A DNA stretch of 64,000 bases from positions 217,996-281,995 of the forward strand of contig JAFIEV010000010.1 in the NCBI GenBank assembly GCA_020832305.1. Direction: 5' to 3'. A program made the position numbers and the translations under genes. Shown here one piece after another: positions 16,277-25,071 of this stretch (within the stretch, counting starts at the first letter, position 1; every line of letters starts with the position of its first letter). The notes under the pieces were generated by a model, which worked only from the letters and a program-made list of their open reading frames with translations, ran no database searches and was not told the DNA's origin. This DNA comes from Cyclobacteriaceae bacterium. Its GTDB lineage: Bacteria > Bacteroidota > Bacteroidia > Cytophagales > Cyclobacteriaceae.

Positions 16277-17392
16277 ATGTGGGATGTGATTATTGCTGGA
16301 GGAGGGCTGGCGGGGCTTGTAAATGGTATTATACTTGCAGAAGCTGGCATACATACATTATTGATTGAGAAAAAGGACTATCCAAGCCACAAGGTCTGCG
16401 GTGAATATATTTCAAATGAGGTAAGACCTTTTTTAGAAAGAAAGGGTTTGTTTCCCTATTCATTCAAACCTCCTGAAATCAGTTACTTTACCTTAAGTTC
16501 AGTGCATGGTAAAACTTCAAAGACAGCGCTTGACCTGGGTGGTTTTGGTATCAGCCGTTATAATTTTGATCACTTTCTATACCTGAAAGGCCGCGAGAAA
16601 GGTCTCGATTTTTTACTGAATACGCAGGTAAACTCTGTTAACTTCGATAATGATGGATTTGAGGTAGGATTAAGCAATGGGCAGTTGGTTAGATCCAGAA
16701 TACTTATCGGAGCTTTTGGTAAAAAGTCTAAGCTTGATAAAGTTCTCGATCGGGAATTTACACGGAAAGAAGCGGGCTATATCGGTGTTAAATATCACGT
16801 ACGATATGATTTTCCCAACGATGAAATAGCCCTGCATAATTTTGAAGCTGGGTATTGTGGAATTAGTAAGGTTGAAGGTGATGTGTGTAATGTTTGTTAC
16901 CTGAGTACGCGCCGATTGCTGAGAAAATACGGCAATATTGAAGAAATGGAACGTGAAGTACTCTATAAAAATCCTTTTCTCAAAGACATCTTCAACCATG
17001 CTGAGTTTTTATTTAAAGAGCCAAAAGTAATTAATGAAGTGTCATTTGAGCCAAAGAATCCTGTTGAAAACCACATTTTAATGTCAGGCGATGCGGCAGG
17101 TCTTATAACACCCCTTTGTGGAAACGGCATGGCAATGGCCATTCATTCAGCTAAACTATTAAGTTCATTGATCATACCCTATTTTAATCAAAAAGGACAA
17201 ACCAGGGCCCAGCTTGAAAAAGAATATACACAACTCTGGAATGCCCAGTTCAGAAAAAGGTTGTGGGTTGGCAGAAACACCCAAAAACTATTTGGGGGTA
17301 CCCTCGCTTCTGGTATAGCGGTAAACACCATGAGATTTTTGCCTTTTGCGGCAAAAAGTATCATTAAGTCTACCCATGGCAAAGTATTTTGA
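16277..17392 (+). CDS. FAD-dependent oxidoreductase, geranylgeranyl-reductase-like
   Basis: A 371-residue flavoprotein. The N-terminus is a dinucleotide-binding fold, IIAGGGLAGLVNGIILAE, ending in the acidic residue of LLIEKKD. KVCGEYIS follows, and a second FAD motif SGDAAGLITPLCGNGMAMA lies near residue 270. This combination is typical of the geranylgeranyl reductase/flavin-dependent dehydrogenase (PHBH-fold) family that reduces isoprenoid chains or acts on aromatic and polyketide products. No pathway partner is next to it, so the substrate is unknown. The next gene, meaB, begins 38 bases after its stop. Confidence 0.83.
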   Translation: MWDVIIAGGGLAGLVNGIILAEAGIHTLLIEKKDYPSHKVCGEYISNEVRPFLERKGLFPYSFKPPEISYFTLSSVHGKTSKTALDLGGFGISRYNFDHFLYLKGREKGLDFLLNTQVNSVNFDNDGFEVGLSNGQLVRSRILIGAFGKKSKLDKVLDREFTRKEAGYIGVKYHVRYDFPNDEIALHNFEAGYCGISKVEGDVCNVCYLSTRRLLRKYGNIEEMEREVLYKNPFLKDIFNHAEFLFKEPKVINEVSFEPKNPVENHILMSGDAAGLITPLCGNGMAMAIHSAKLLSSLIIPYFNQKGQTRAQLEKEYTQLWNAQFRKRLWVGRNTQKLFGGTLASGIAVNTMRFLPFAAKSIIKSTHGKVF

Positions 17393-17430
17393 GTTATTTT
17401 GCGGTTTTATTTTTTTCAAATGCAACCATA

Positions 17431-18432
17431 ATGAATGCCGTCTACAGAAGAAAAAACAGATTGAGTATTGAAGAATACGTCGATGGAATATTGTCTGGTA
17501 ATAGGGTAGTACTAAGTAAAGCCATTACCCTGGTTGAAAGTAGTTTAGATGAAGACAACCAGCTGGCGGAGAAAGTACTCGAAAAAATATTGCCCCATAC
17601 AGGCAATTCTATACGAATAGGTATAACTGGTGTACCGGGTGTAGGCAAAAGCACTTTTATTGAATCTTTTGGTTCAATCATCACATCTGGCGGTAAAAAA
17701 CTTGCTGTTCTAACAGTAGATCCGAGCAGCCAACGTTCCAGGGGAAGTATCTTAGGCGATAAGACAAGAATGGAGCAACTCGCCAACGATCCACTGGCCT
17801 TTATACGCCCATCAGCTTCCGGAAGTTCTCTGGGAGGTGTCAGCAGCAAAACCAGGGAAACCATGTTGCTCTGTGAGGCAGCTGGCCACGAAGTGATTTT
17901 TATTGAGACTGTAGGTGTTGGACAATCAGAAACTTCAGTACACGGTATGGTCGACTTTTTTTTATTGCTAATGCTGGCGGGTGCCGGGGATGAACTACAG
18001 GGAATAAAAAAGGGAATAATGGAAATGGCCGATGCCATTGCCATTACAAAAGCCGATGGAGAAAATAAAAAAGCATGCGAAAGGGCCAAAAGAGAATACC
18101 AAAATGCACTGCACCTTTTTTCATTGAATGAAAGTCAATGGTCAGCACCGGTGCTCACTTGCAGTTCCATTGATCGAAAAGGTCTGGACGAAATTCTTAA
18201 AGTGGTAGAGGACTACAAAGCCCATACTTTGAAAAATGGACATTTCTTCAAAAACCGTGAAAACCAAAATACAGCATGGATGTACGAAATAATAAATTTC
18301 GCCATACAGCAGAGGTTTTACAAGTCAGAACGTGTACGCGCCATTATGAAACCAATGGAGCAAAAAGTGAAAACCAGTCAATTACCGGCTATTAGCGCAG
18401 CAAGAGAAATGTTAAACCATTATTGGCAATAA
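17431..18432 (+). CDS. meaB: Methylmalonyl-CoA mutase-associated GTPase MeaB
   Basis: A G3E-family GTPase that loads and protects the adenosylcobalamin cofactor of methylmalonyl-CoA mutase. The longest frame starts at a TTG at 17389, but the ATG at 17431 (MNAVYRRKNRLSIEEYV, 333 aa) gives the usual N-terminus. Motifs: P-loop GVPGVGKSTFIE, a switch region with DPSSQRSRGSILGDKTRM, base-binding ITKADGEN, and ETVGVGQSE at switch II. The mutase genes are not in this window. It sits close behind the FAD oxidoreductase gene, probably on the same transcript. Confidence 0.92.
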   Translation: MNAVYRRKNRLSIEEYVDGILSGNRVVLSKAITLVESSLDEDNQLAEKVLEKILPHTGNSIRIGITGVPGVGKSTFIESFGSIITSGGKKLAVLTVDPSSQRSRGSILGDKTRMEQLANDPLAFIRPSASGSSLGGVSSKTRETMLLCEAAGHEVIFIETVGVGQSETSVHGMVDFFLLLMLAGAGDELQGIKKGIMEMADAIAITKADGENKKACERAKREYQNALHLFSLNESQWSAPVLTCSSIDRKGLDEILKVVEDYKAHTLKNGHFFKNRENQNTAWMYEIINFAIQQRFYKSERVRAIMKPMEQKVKTSQLPAISAAREMLNHYWQ

Positions 18433-18510
18433 ATCAACACGATAGGCGATTTTCAGCGTACCCTGGATTTTGTATTGTCATGCATCCCTGTCATCAATCG
18501 ACAAATTAGG

Positions 18511-18523
18511 TGACATACTGTCA
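18511..18523. promoter_or_regulatory. Palindrome upstream of dnaK
   Basis: A perfect TGACA-TAC-TGTCA palindrome about 100 bases before the dnaK start, accompanied by further TGTCA/GACAA half-sites between 18475 and 18505. It does not match the CIRCE element. An AT-rich tract with a weak TActTTTT -7-like sequence follows at about 18530. It could be an operator for a heat-shock regulator, but nothing in the window identifies the binding protein. Confidence 0.4.
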
Positions 18524-18620
18524 GCATTATATACTTTTTTTAATGATTTGAGGGGATGGCACAGGCATTGTTAAGATCATCATGTCTGAAATAGAATTTA
18601 AAACATATAAATATATTGAC

Positions 18621-20543
18621 ATGGGAAAAATAATTGGAATAGACTTAGGAACAACCAACTCCTGTGTTGCCGTAATGGAAGGCAACGAGCCGGTTGTTAT
18701 TCCTAACAGTGAAGGAAGGAGAACAACACCTTCTATTGTCGCATTTCTCGACAATGGCAATGGTGAAAGAAAAGTTGGCGATCCGGCAAAAAGACAAGCT
18801 ATAACCAACCCCCACAATACGATAAGTTCTGTAAAACGGTTTATGGGTAAAAAGCACTCTGAAGTATCTGAAGAGCGCAAAATGATTTCGTATAAAGTTG
18901 AGCAGGGATCCAATGATACAGTAAGGGTAAAAATCGGAGACAGACTATATACACCACAGGAAATATCAGCTATGATACTTCAGAAGATGAAGAGCACTGC
19001 TGAAGATTACCTTGGTACTACCATCAATGAAGCGGTAATAACTGTTCCCGCCTATTTCAATGATGCAGAACGTCAGGCCACTAAGGAAGCTGGTCAGATT
19101 GCAGGTCTGGATGTGAAAAGGATTATAAATGAACCCACTGCCGCCGCCCTTGCATATGGTCTGGATAAGAAAAACCAGGATATGAAAATCGCAGTCTACG
19201 ACCTTGGCGGAGGTACATTTGACATCTCAATACTTGAATTGGGCGATGGGGTTTTTGAAGTGAAATCTACCAATGGCGACGTGCACCTTGGTGGAGATGA
19301 CTTTGATATGGCGGTCATTGACTGGCTTGCCGAAGAGTTTAAAAACGATGAAGGTATTGACCTGCGCAAAGACCCAATGGCGCTGCAAAGATTGAAAGAA
19401 GCAGCAGAAAAGGCTAAAATTGAACTTTCAAGTGGAAACCAGACAGAAATTAACCTGCCCTATATTATGCCCGTAGATGGTATTCCAAAGCACCTTGTGC
19501 GCAGCCTGAGCAGAGCTAAATTTGAACAGCTGACAGATAAACTTGTCAGACGTACCCTTGACCCTTGCCAGAAAGCGCTGAAAGATGCGGGTTTATCTAC
19601 CTCTGAAATTGATGAAGTAATACTTGTTGGTGGTTCAACACGTATTCCTAAAATTCAGGAAGAAGTTGAAAAATTCTTTGGCAAAAAACCATCTAAAGGA
19701 GTAAACCCCGATGAGGTAGTTGCCATTGGTGCAGCCATTCAAGGTGGTGTTCTCACAGGTGAAGTTAAAGATGTTCTTCTTCTTGATGTTACCCCACTTT
19801 CGCTTGGTATTGAAACACTCGGTGGTGTATTTACCAGATTGATCGAGTCAAATACTACCATACCATCGAGAAAAACAGAAGTTTTTTCTACAGCTTCTGA
19901 TAATCAGCCTTCAGTGGAAATACATGTATTGCAGGGTGAGCGCCAGTTGGCGCGCGATAACAGAACCATAGGCAGGTTCCATCTCGATGGAATTCCGCCA
20001 GCTCCAAGAGGGATACCTCAAATAGAGGTGACTTTCGACATCGATGCCAACGGAATTCTCAATGTAACTGCCAAAGATAAAGGCACCAATAAAGAGCAGA
20101 AAATCAGAATAGAAGCTTCAAGTGGTCTCACTGAAGATGAAATCAAGAGAATGAAGCAGGAAGCCGAAGCCAATGCCGAAAAAGACCGTCAGGAAAAAGA
20201 GCGTATAGAAAAGCTAAATGCAGCTGACTCGATGATTTTCCAGACTGAAAAACAGTTAAAGGAATATGGCGAAAAATTGTCTGAAAACAATAAGACGGCC
20301 TTGAACAGTGCATTGGAAGCGCTCCGCGAGGCGCATAAATCCCAGGACCTTGCCAGGGTAGAAGCAGCCATGGAGGAAATGAATAAAGCCTGGCAAAATG
20401 CTTCACAGGAAATGTATGCTGCCGGTGCTCAACCTGGTGAAGAGGCATCTGCAAACGCCGGTCAACAGCCATCTGATACTTCATCTTCAGATGATAACGT
20501 ATCTGATGTAGAATACGAAGAAGTGAATGACTCGAAAAAATAG
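18621..20543 (+). CDS. dnaK: Molecular chaperone DnaK (Hsp70)
   Basis: An ATP-driven cytoplasmic chaperone for nascent and misfolded proteins, acting with DnaJ and GrpE. The ATG at 18621 gives the canonical start [20 protein letters not shown] (640 aa); the ATG at 18582 would add 13 unusual residues. The nucleotide-binding domain shows [13 protein letters not shown] and [11 protein letters not shown]. The substrate domain has [17 protein letters not shown] and the linker. The C-terminus is a helical lid, then a Gly/Ser/Ala-rich tail ending in YEEVNDSKK. dnaJ and grpE are not adjacent. A bidirectional terminator follows. Confidence 0.98.
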   Translation: MGKIIGIDLGTTNSCVAVMEGNEPVVIPNSEGRRTTPSIVAFLDNGNGERKVGDPAKRQAITNPHNTISSVKRFMGKKHSEVSEERKMISYKVEQGSNDTVRVKIGDRLYTPQEISAMILQKMKSTAEDYLGTTINEAVITVPAYFNDAERQATKEAGQIAGLDVKRIINEPTAAALAYGLDKKNQDMKIAVYDLGGGTFDISILELGDGVFEVKSTNGDVHLGGDDFDMAVIDWLAEEFKNDEGIDLRKDPMALQRLKEAAEKAKIELSSGNQTEINLPYIMPVDGIPKHLVRSLSRAKFEQLTDKLVRRTLDPCQKALKDAGLSTSEIDEVILVGGSTRIPKIQEEVEKFFGKKPSKGVNPDEVVAIGAAIQGGVLTGEVKDVLLLDVTPLSLGIETLGGVFTRLIESNTTIPSRKTEVFSTASDNQPSVEIHVLQGERQLARDNRTIGRFHLDGIPPAPRGIPQIEVTFDIDANGILNVTAKDKGTNKEQKIRIEASSGLTEDEIKRMKQEAEANAEKDRQEKERIEKLNAADSMIFQTEKQLKEYGEKLSENNKTALNSALEALREAHKSQDLARVEAAMEEMNKAWQNASQEMYAAGAQPGEEASANAGQQPSDTSSSDDNVSDVEYEEVNDSKK

Positions 20544-20573
20544 TTTAAAACTATATTAAAAATTGTTAGCTAA

Positions 20574-20606
20574 AAAGGCTGTTTCACAAAAGAAACAGCC
20601 TTTTTT
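20574..20606. terminator. Bidirectional terminator between dnaK and a methyltransferase gene
   Basis: A long perfect stem, AAAAAGGCTGTTTC with GAAACAGCCTTTTT, around a short ACAAAA loop. The A-tract on the left and T-tract on the right let it work for dnaK on the plus strand and for the convergent methyltransferase gene on the minus strand. Confidence 0.9.
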
Positions 20607-20610
20607 GATC

Positions 20611-21387
20611 TTAATGCTTTCTAAGGATTAGAAAAAGATCCAGGGCTTTATCAGCGTTTTCCGTCACTATATAATCTTCATGGCTGATAGACAATACTTC
20701 TGAATGATTGTTTTGTTGTAATTTGTTTCGGTTCATTCGATTGAGTATTTCATATGGCCATCTGAGCATCCATGCAGGAAGCCGGTATTGAAGGTTTAAA
20801 ATATCCCATTTCATGATTTTTGCCACAGAAGCTTTATTCTGACTGTAATACTCCATAACTTTTTCATTTCCTGAAATACCCTTGAGCACAACCTGCTTAA
20901 AAAACCGCTCAGCCAGTTGCGCAAGTTGCAAAGCTGTATATTCCCTTATATGCCAGGGATTTCTGGTGAGGGTCATAGCTATATTGGGAGTTGTGATAAA
21001 AGCCTGACCCCCTCTTCGCAATAATCTTTTTATTTCTGAAATGAAAGCTGCATCGTCTTTAATATGCTCGATTACCTGAAAGCTAACTATGGTATCAAAA
21101 GATTCATCTGAAAACTGTAGAATAGGGGGTATATTGCCCTGAATAAATTTATGTTCAGGATATTTATTGGACAATTGAACAATAGCGCTGCTTATTTTGT
21201 CAATGGCGGTATAGGATGCCGAGACAGGGGCGAGCAATTCAACGCCTCTTCCCTCTCCGCAACCTATCTCGAGAATATCACCTTTTATCAATGGCATGAC
21301 TTCAAAATAAGGCTTGAGCAATCTCTGATGCAGGGGGTTGTCAGAAGGCAATTCAGATGAGGTGATTTCAGTTGTATATATACCCAT
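20611..21387 (-). CDS. Class I SAM-dependent methyltransferase
   Basis: A 258-residue protein with a Methyltransf_11-type core. Motif I is ILEIGCGEGRGVELLAPV, the acidic end of strand 2 lies in YTAIDKI, motif IV is FDTIVSFQVIEHIKDD, and LLRRGGQAFITTPN is the post-IV region. The C-terminal 90 residues are less conserved. It resembles small-molecule or polysaccharide-modifying methyltransferases, but the acceptor cannot be predicted. The gene is convergent with dnaK and divergent from the GWxTD gene. Confidence 0.85.
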   Translation of the reverse strand: MGIYTTEITSSELPSDNPLHQRLLKPYFEVMPLIKGDILEIGCGEGRGVELLAPVSASYTAIDKISSAIVQLSNKYPEHKFIQGNIPPILQFSDESFDTIVSFQVIEHIKDDAAFISEIKRLLRRGGQAFITTPNIAMTLTRNPWHIREYTALQLAQLAERFFKQVVLKGISGNEKVMEYYSQNKASVAKIMKWDILNLQYRLPAWMLRWPYEILNRMNRNKLQQNNHSEVLSISHEDYIVTENADKALDLFLILRKH

Positions 21388-21481
21388 TATTATTATTTTT
21401 CACAAAAATGCTAAAAGCCGGTTAATACTCATATATACTCTAACGAAAATGACACTTGGTTCACTTTTAAATAAAAAGCCA

Positions 21482-21509
21482 TTGCATTGCTACAAATTAA
21501 TTATATTTG
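21482..21509 (+). promoter_or_regulatory. Predicted promoter for the GWxTD-rlmB unit
   Basis: TTG (21482-21484), 17 bases, then a perfect TAtaTTTG (21502-21509). The implied transcript start near 21516 lies 23 bases before the ATG at 21539, which supports that start over the much longer open frame. Confidence 0.45.
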
Positions 21510-21538
21510 AAACAGCATTGTATACATATACCTGCAGT

Positions 21539-22813
21539 ATGCCTAAAGCTTTTTTTCTATTTTCCAGATATTTGGGTAAAATACATACCGGATTGTTATT
21601 ACCGATAGTTTGCATTTCAGTTTTTGCAACAGAAATGTATGCACAGTTGCCTGTTTTCAAGGAAAACAATATAAAATACTATTATGATGTAAGCGCTGAA
21701 ATGTTTTTTAATTATCGCTTATACACGCTAAACACTAAACATACTGCATATTTTTCTATTTCACTTCTCGAAGATCGTCCTTTTGCTGAGAATTATAAAA
21801 TTGTTGCAGAGTTGCGTCAATCGCATGAAGATGCCAATGTTTTTACTACCGATACATTGGACCTTGAAAGACATTTCATGGGAAAAAATGTTAATGAATA
21901 TTACTTCAGTTATGAGTTTGAGAACCCTTATAATGCTGGATTACTGGTTGTTAACGTTCTTAATATTAACACCCGGCAAATCTATGCATTTGACATAACC
22001 CTGAGTACGAGGTTTAATTTCAGATCGGCCGATATATTACCTGTCGATCCTGGAACTGATAAGCCTATTTTGAGATACTTTTTTACAAAAGACCGACCGA
22101 TAGTTTTTCAGCCAGTCAACAATGCAAATACTCCAATTTATGCATTTTACTATGGGCATGATTTTGAAGTAGCAGATCCGCCTATGGTCACAGAATCTCA
22201 ACAGGTTAGCCGTGGTTTAGAACTCGATAGTACCTTTACACTGAATTTTGGAGAATCTGTCTCATTTGCAAAGGAAGGCTTATATTTATTGCAACTTGAC
22301 ACGACAGGATCAGAAACGCTTTGTATCAGGGTTCATGAAAGCGATTATCCAAGGTTTACTCTGATGGATGACCTTATAAAGCCCCTCATTTACATAACCA
22401 CCCGCAATGAGATTAATGTCATTAGAGAAGCAGGAAATCGCAAAAGGGAAGAATTTGAGAAATTCTGGTTAACCAACACACGATCTGAAGATGGCGCCCG
22501 TACCGGCATTCGATTATTTTACCGAAAAGTTCAGGAGTCGAATTATTTATTTACCAACTATAAGGAGGGCTGGAAAACCGATAAGGGAATGGTTTATATT
22601 ATATTTGGTCCTCCGGATAAGGTTGTTAAAGGGGAGCAAATTGAAGAATGGATTTACCAGGGGGATGTTCCAACAGCTACCGTGAATTTTACTTTCGTAA
22701 AAGTTAAAAATATTTTTTCAAATAATCATTACGCACTGATACGCGACCGGAAATATGAGCGTAATTGGTTCCGGACGGTGGAATCATGGCGCAGAGGGCG
22801 CTTGCGCAGATAA
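21539..22813 (+). CDS. Secreted GWxTD domain-containing protein
   Basis: The frame is open from 21338, but the ATG at 21539 starts a signal-peptide-like segment (hydrophobic 18-36, cut near MYAQ) just behind a good promoter, giving 424 aa. The C-terminal third contains the motif after which the GWxTD family is named (EGWKTDKGMVYIIFGPPD), with the preceding FWLTNTRSED and the following EEWIY. The N-terminal 270 residues look like beta-sandwich modules. Family function is unknown; proteins of this type are exported. rlmB follows after 8 bases, so the two are probably cotranscribed. Confidence 0.85.
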   Translation: MPKAFFLFSRYLGKIHTGLLLPIVCISVFATEMYAQLPVFKENNIKYYYDVSAEMFFNYRLYTLNTKHTAYFSISLLEDRPFAENYKIVAELRQSHEDANVFTTDTLDLERHFMGKNVNEYYFSYEFENPYNAGLLVVNVLNINTRQIYAFDITLSTRFNFRSADILPVDPGTDKPILRYFFTKDRPIVFQPVNNANTPIYAFYYGHDFEVADPPMVTESQQVSRGLELDSTFTLNFGESVSFAKEGLYLLQLDTTGSETLCIRVHESDYPRFTLMDDLIKPLIYITTRNEINVIREAGNRKREEFEKFWLTNTRSEDGARTGIRLFYRKVQESNYLFTNYKEGWKTDKGMVYIIFGPPDKVVKGEQIEEWIYQGDVPTATVNFTFVKVKNIFSNNHYALIRDRKYERNWFRTVESWRRGRLRR

Positions 22814-22821
22814 CAATACTT

Positions 22822-23574
22822 ATGAATCAAAATCCAGAAAAAGATTATATTTTTGGCATAAGAGCTGTGATGGAGGCCATCCATGCCGGCAGAGAACTTG
22901 AGGTGGTGCTGGTTCAGAAAAATCTGAATAATGACCTTATTAAAGAACTTCTGCTGTTGCTTCATCAGAACCATGTACCTGTAAAAAGGGTGCCTGATGT
23001 AAAGCTCAACAGTATTACCCGAAAAAATCATCAGGGAGTCATTTGTTTTTATTCACCCATTCGATATGCTTCATTGGAGCATATACTTGACCAATGTTAT
23101 GCATCAGGGGAGGATCCTTTTTTTGTGATACTAGATCGCATTACTGATGTACGAAATTTTGGGGCAATTTCAAGATCTGCAGAATGCGCCGGGGTGCATG
23201 CTTTGATCATTTCAGATAAAGGAAATGCGATTATTGGTGCTGATGCCGTAAAAACTTCTGCCGGAGCACTACACCATATTCCGGTTTGCCGTGTTGCCAA
23301 ACTAGCAGAAACCATACAGTTTTTAAAGAACAGCGGCCTGCGCATAATAGCGTTAACCGAAAAGAGTGCAGAAATACTTTTTCAATCAGAATTACAAGGT
23401 CCGGCTGCTCTTTTACTGGGATCTGAAGAAGATGGCATAAGCTCTGAGCTGCTCATAATGGCAGATACCAGACTTAAAATTCCAATGAAGGGAACCATTG
23501 GCTCGCTTAACGTATCGGCCACGGCAGCCATAGCTCTCTACGAGGTGGTAAGGCAGCGGGGAAGTAATGACTGA
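22822..23574 (+). CDS. rlmB: 23S rRNA (guanosine-2'-O-)-methyltransferase RlmB
   Basis: A SPOUT (TrmH-family) methyltransferase expected to 2'-O-methylate a guanosine in the peptidyl-transferase region of 23S rRNA. The ATG at 22822 gives MNQNPEKDYIFGIRAVMEAI, the usual N-terminal substrate-binding start (250 aa). The frame extends upstream to 22765 but would overlap the previous gene. SPOUT motifs: DVRNFGAISRSAECAGV (motif 1), LLLGSEEDGIS (motif 2) and IPMKGTIGSLNVSATAAIALYE (motif 3, knot). Confidence 0.94.
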   Translation: MNQNPEKDYIFGIRAVMEAIHAGRELEVVLVQKNLNNDLIKELLLLLHQNHVPVKRVPDVKLNSITRKNHQGVICFYSPIRYASLEHILDQCYASGEDPFFVILDRITDVRNFGAISRSAECAGVHALIISDKGNAIIGADAVKTSAGALHHIPVCRVAKLAETIQFLKNSGLRIIALTEKSAEILFQSELQGPAALLLGSEEDGISSELLIMADTRLKIPMKGTIGSLNVSATAAIALYEVVRQRGSND

Positions 23575-23645
23575 TTTTTTTTAAAAGCATACAAACAAGG
23601 TAATGCATAGTACTACCTCGTCTGTAATGAAGCCTTATACTTTGA

Positions 23646-24722
23646 TTAAACAAACTTATCTCCTTTGTGATTACGAACATCAGTTACAAAACTGCGGAAG
23701 AGTTTATCATCATCTTTGCGGCAGATGAGCAGAACATCTCCACAATCGGCAACCAGATAACCGTCTAGCCCCTGTACTACAATCAGCCGGTTTTCTTCGC
23801 CTTTAATCATACAGTTTTTAGTGTTGTATAAAAGAACATTCCCATCAATAACATTAGATGACGCATCTTTATCCCTGATTTCGTGAAGGGCATTCCATGA
23901 GCCCAAATCAGACCAGCCAAACTTACCAGGTACTACAAAAACATTATCTGCCTTTTCCATTATGCCATAATCTATGGAAATGCCTTTGGTAATGGCATAG
24001 GCATGTTGTATGCGTTCGGCCTCTTTTTGTGTATAATAAACATCAGACAAATCGTTGAACATATCAGCTATCTCAGGGAGGTATTTCTCAAAAGCTTGAA
24101 TAATGGTGTTGACGTTCCATATAAAAATACCACTGTTCCACAAGAACTCTCCACTTTCCACAAATTTTTGTGCCAGTTCAAGATGGGGTTTTTCGGTAAA
24201 AGTTTTTACCTTTTTTACATTGCCATTGCCTTCAGTATGAAACTGGATATAACCATAACCGGTTTCTGGTCGGTTAGGCTCAATGCCAAGGGTAATGAGG
24301 TTATTGGAATGCTGTGCCGCTGCGATGGCTTCATGAATGGCATTCCTGAAAAGATCCTCCATTAAAATGGTATGGTCTGCCGGTGTGACAATAAGACAGG
24401 CGTCTGGATCTTTCTTTTTGATTTTGTAGGTGGCATATGCAATACACGGTGCCGTATTTCTTCGACTGGGTTCCAGCAATATTTGGTCATCGTTCAGATC
24501 CGGAAGCTGTTCCTTGATCAGTTGAGCATAATCACTGTTGGAAACAATATATACGTTTTCCGGAGGGCATATTCCATTAAAACGATGATAAGTAAGTTGC
24601 AACAATGTTTTTCCAATGCCTAAGACATCCAGAAATTGTTTGGGGTTATTGTTCCTGCTGTAAGGCCAAAAGCGGCTCCCGACACCACCTGCCATAATTA
24701 CTACATACACTTTATCGTTCAT
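23646..24722 (-). CDS. Mannose-1-phosphate guanylyltransferase
   Basis: Makes GDP-mannose from mannose-1-phosphate and GTP, feeding polysaccharide and LPS synthesis in the cytoplasm. The 358-residue protein begins with the nucleotidyltransferase signature AGGVGSRFWPYSRNNNPKQF. LEPSRRNTAPCIAY and the late FVVPGKFGWSDLGSWNALHE follow, both diagnostic of the ManC/RfbM-type catalytic domain. There is no fused phosphomannose-isomerase cupin, so it is the short monofunctional form. It has its own predicted promoter at 24903-24932. Confidence 0.93.
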   Translation of the reverse strand: MNDKVYVVIMAGGVGSRFWPYSRNNNPKQFLDVLGIGKTLLQLTYHRFNGICPPENVYIVSNSDYAQLIKEQLPDLNDDQILLEPSRRNTAPCIAYATYKIKKKDPDACLIVTPADHTILMEDLFRNAIHEAIAAAQHSNNLITLGIEPNRPETGYGYIQFHTEGNGNVKKVKTFTEKPHLELAQKFVESGEFLWNSGIFIWNVNTIIQAFEKYLPEIADMFNDLSDVYYTQKEAERIQHAYAITKGISIDYGIMEKADNVFVVPGKFGWSDLGSWNALHEIRDKDASSNVIDGNVLLYNTKNCMIKGEENRLIVVQGLDGYLVADCGDVLLICRKDDDKLFRSFVTDVRNHKGDKFV

Positions 24723-24798
24723 GATCGGACAATGGTTTTTCGCAATTTTGAATGAAACATTTCTATATATGAAAATTTTTTATCAACTAATGGGCTTT

Positions 24799-24831
24799 TT
24801 GTGTTTTTTCTTAAAAAAGAAATTAAATTTG
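24799..24831 (+). promoter_or_regulatory. Predicted promoter for recQ
   Basis: TTG (24799-24801), 22 bases, then TAaaTTTG (24824-24831). The spacing is at the long end. It would give recQ a leader of about 235 bases, which holds no other gene that I can see. Confidence 0.4.
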
Positions 24832-24902
24832 CCTAAAAAAGGAATATTACGCCTGATACCGGTTTATTAAAGGCTTCAATTTATATGTAAATCATGAACC
24901 GG

Positions 24903-24932
24903 CAAAAGTAAAATCACTTTTTTACAGACCAA
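24903..24932 (-). promoter_or_regulatory. Predicted promoter for the guanylyltransferase gene
   Basis: On the minus strand, TTG (24930-24932), 19 bases, then TActTTTG (24903-24910). Transcription would start near 24896. The 349-base gap (24723-25071) between the guanylyltransferase and recQ genes contains this promoter and the recQ candidate, and is otherwise plain AT-rich DNA. Confidence 0.55.
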
Positions 24933-25071
24933 ATTAAATTATTACATCAAAACATGTGTTATTAAGTTTTCAAATTGAAATTATACTGATATTTTTTATA
25001 AATTAGTCAGCTGTAAAGCGAATTGAAAATATTCATAGTATATAAATCTAAAGATAATTACGGAGGAAATA

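Noticed and set aside
17442..18089. A 215-residue open frame on the minus strand
   Set aside because: It lies entirely antisense to meaB, is low in complexity (Ser/Pro/Leu), and the meaB frame has all its GTPase motifs.
21338..21538. An N-terminal extension of the GWxTD protein
   Set aside because: It overlaps the divergent methyltransferase gene and lies upstream of the predicted promoter; the signal peptide begins later.
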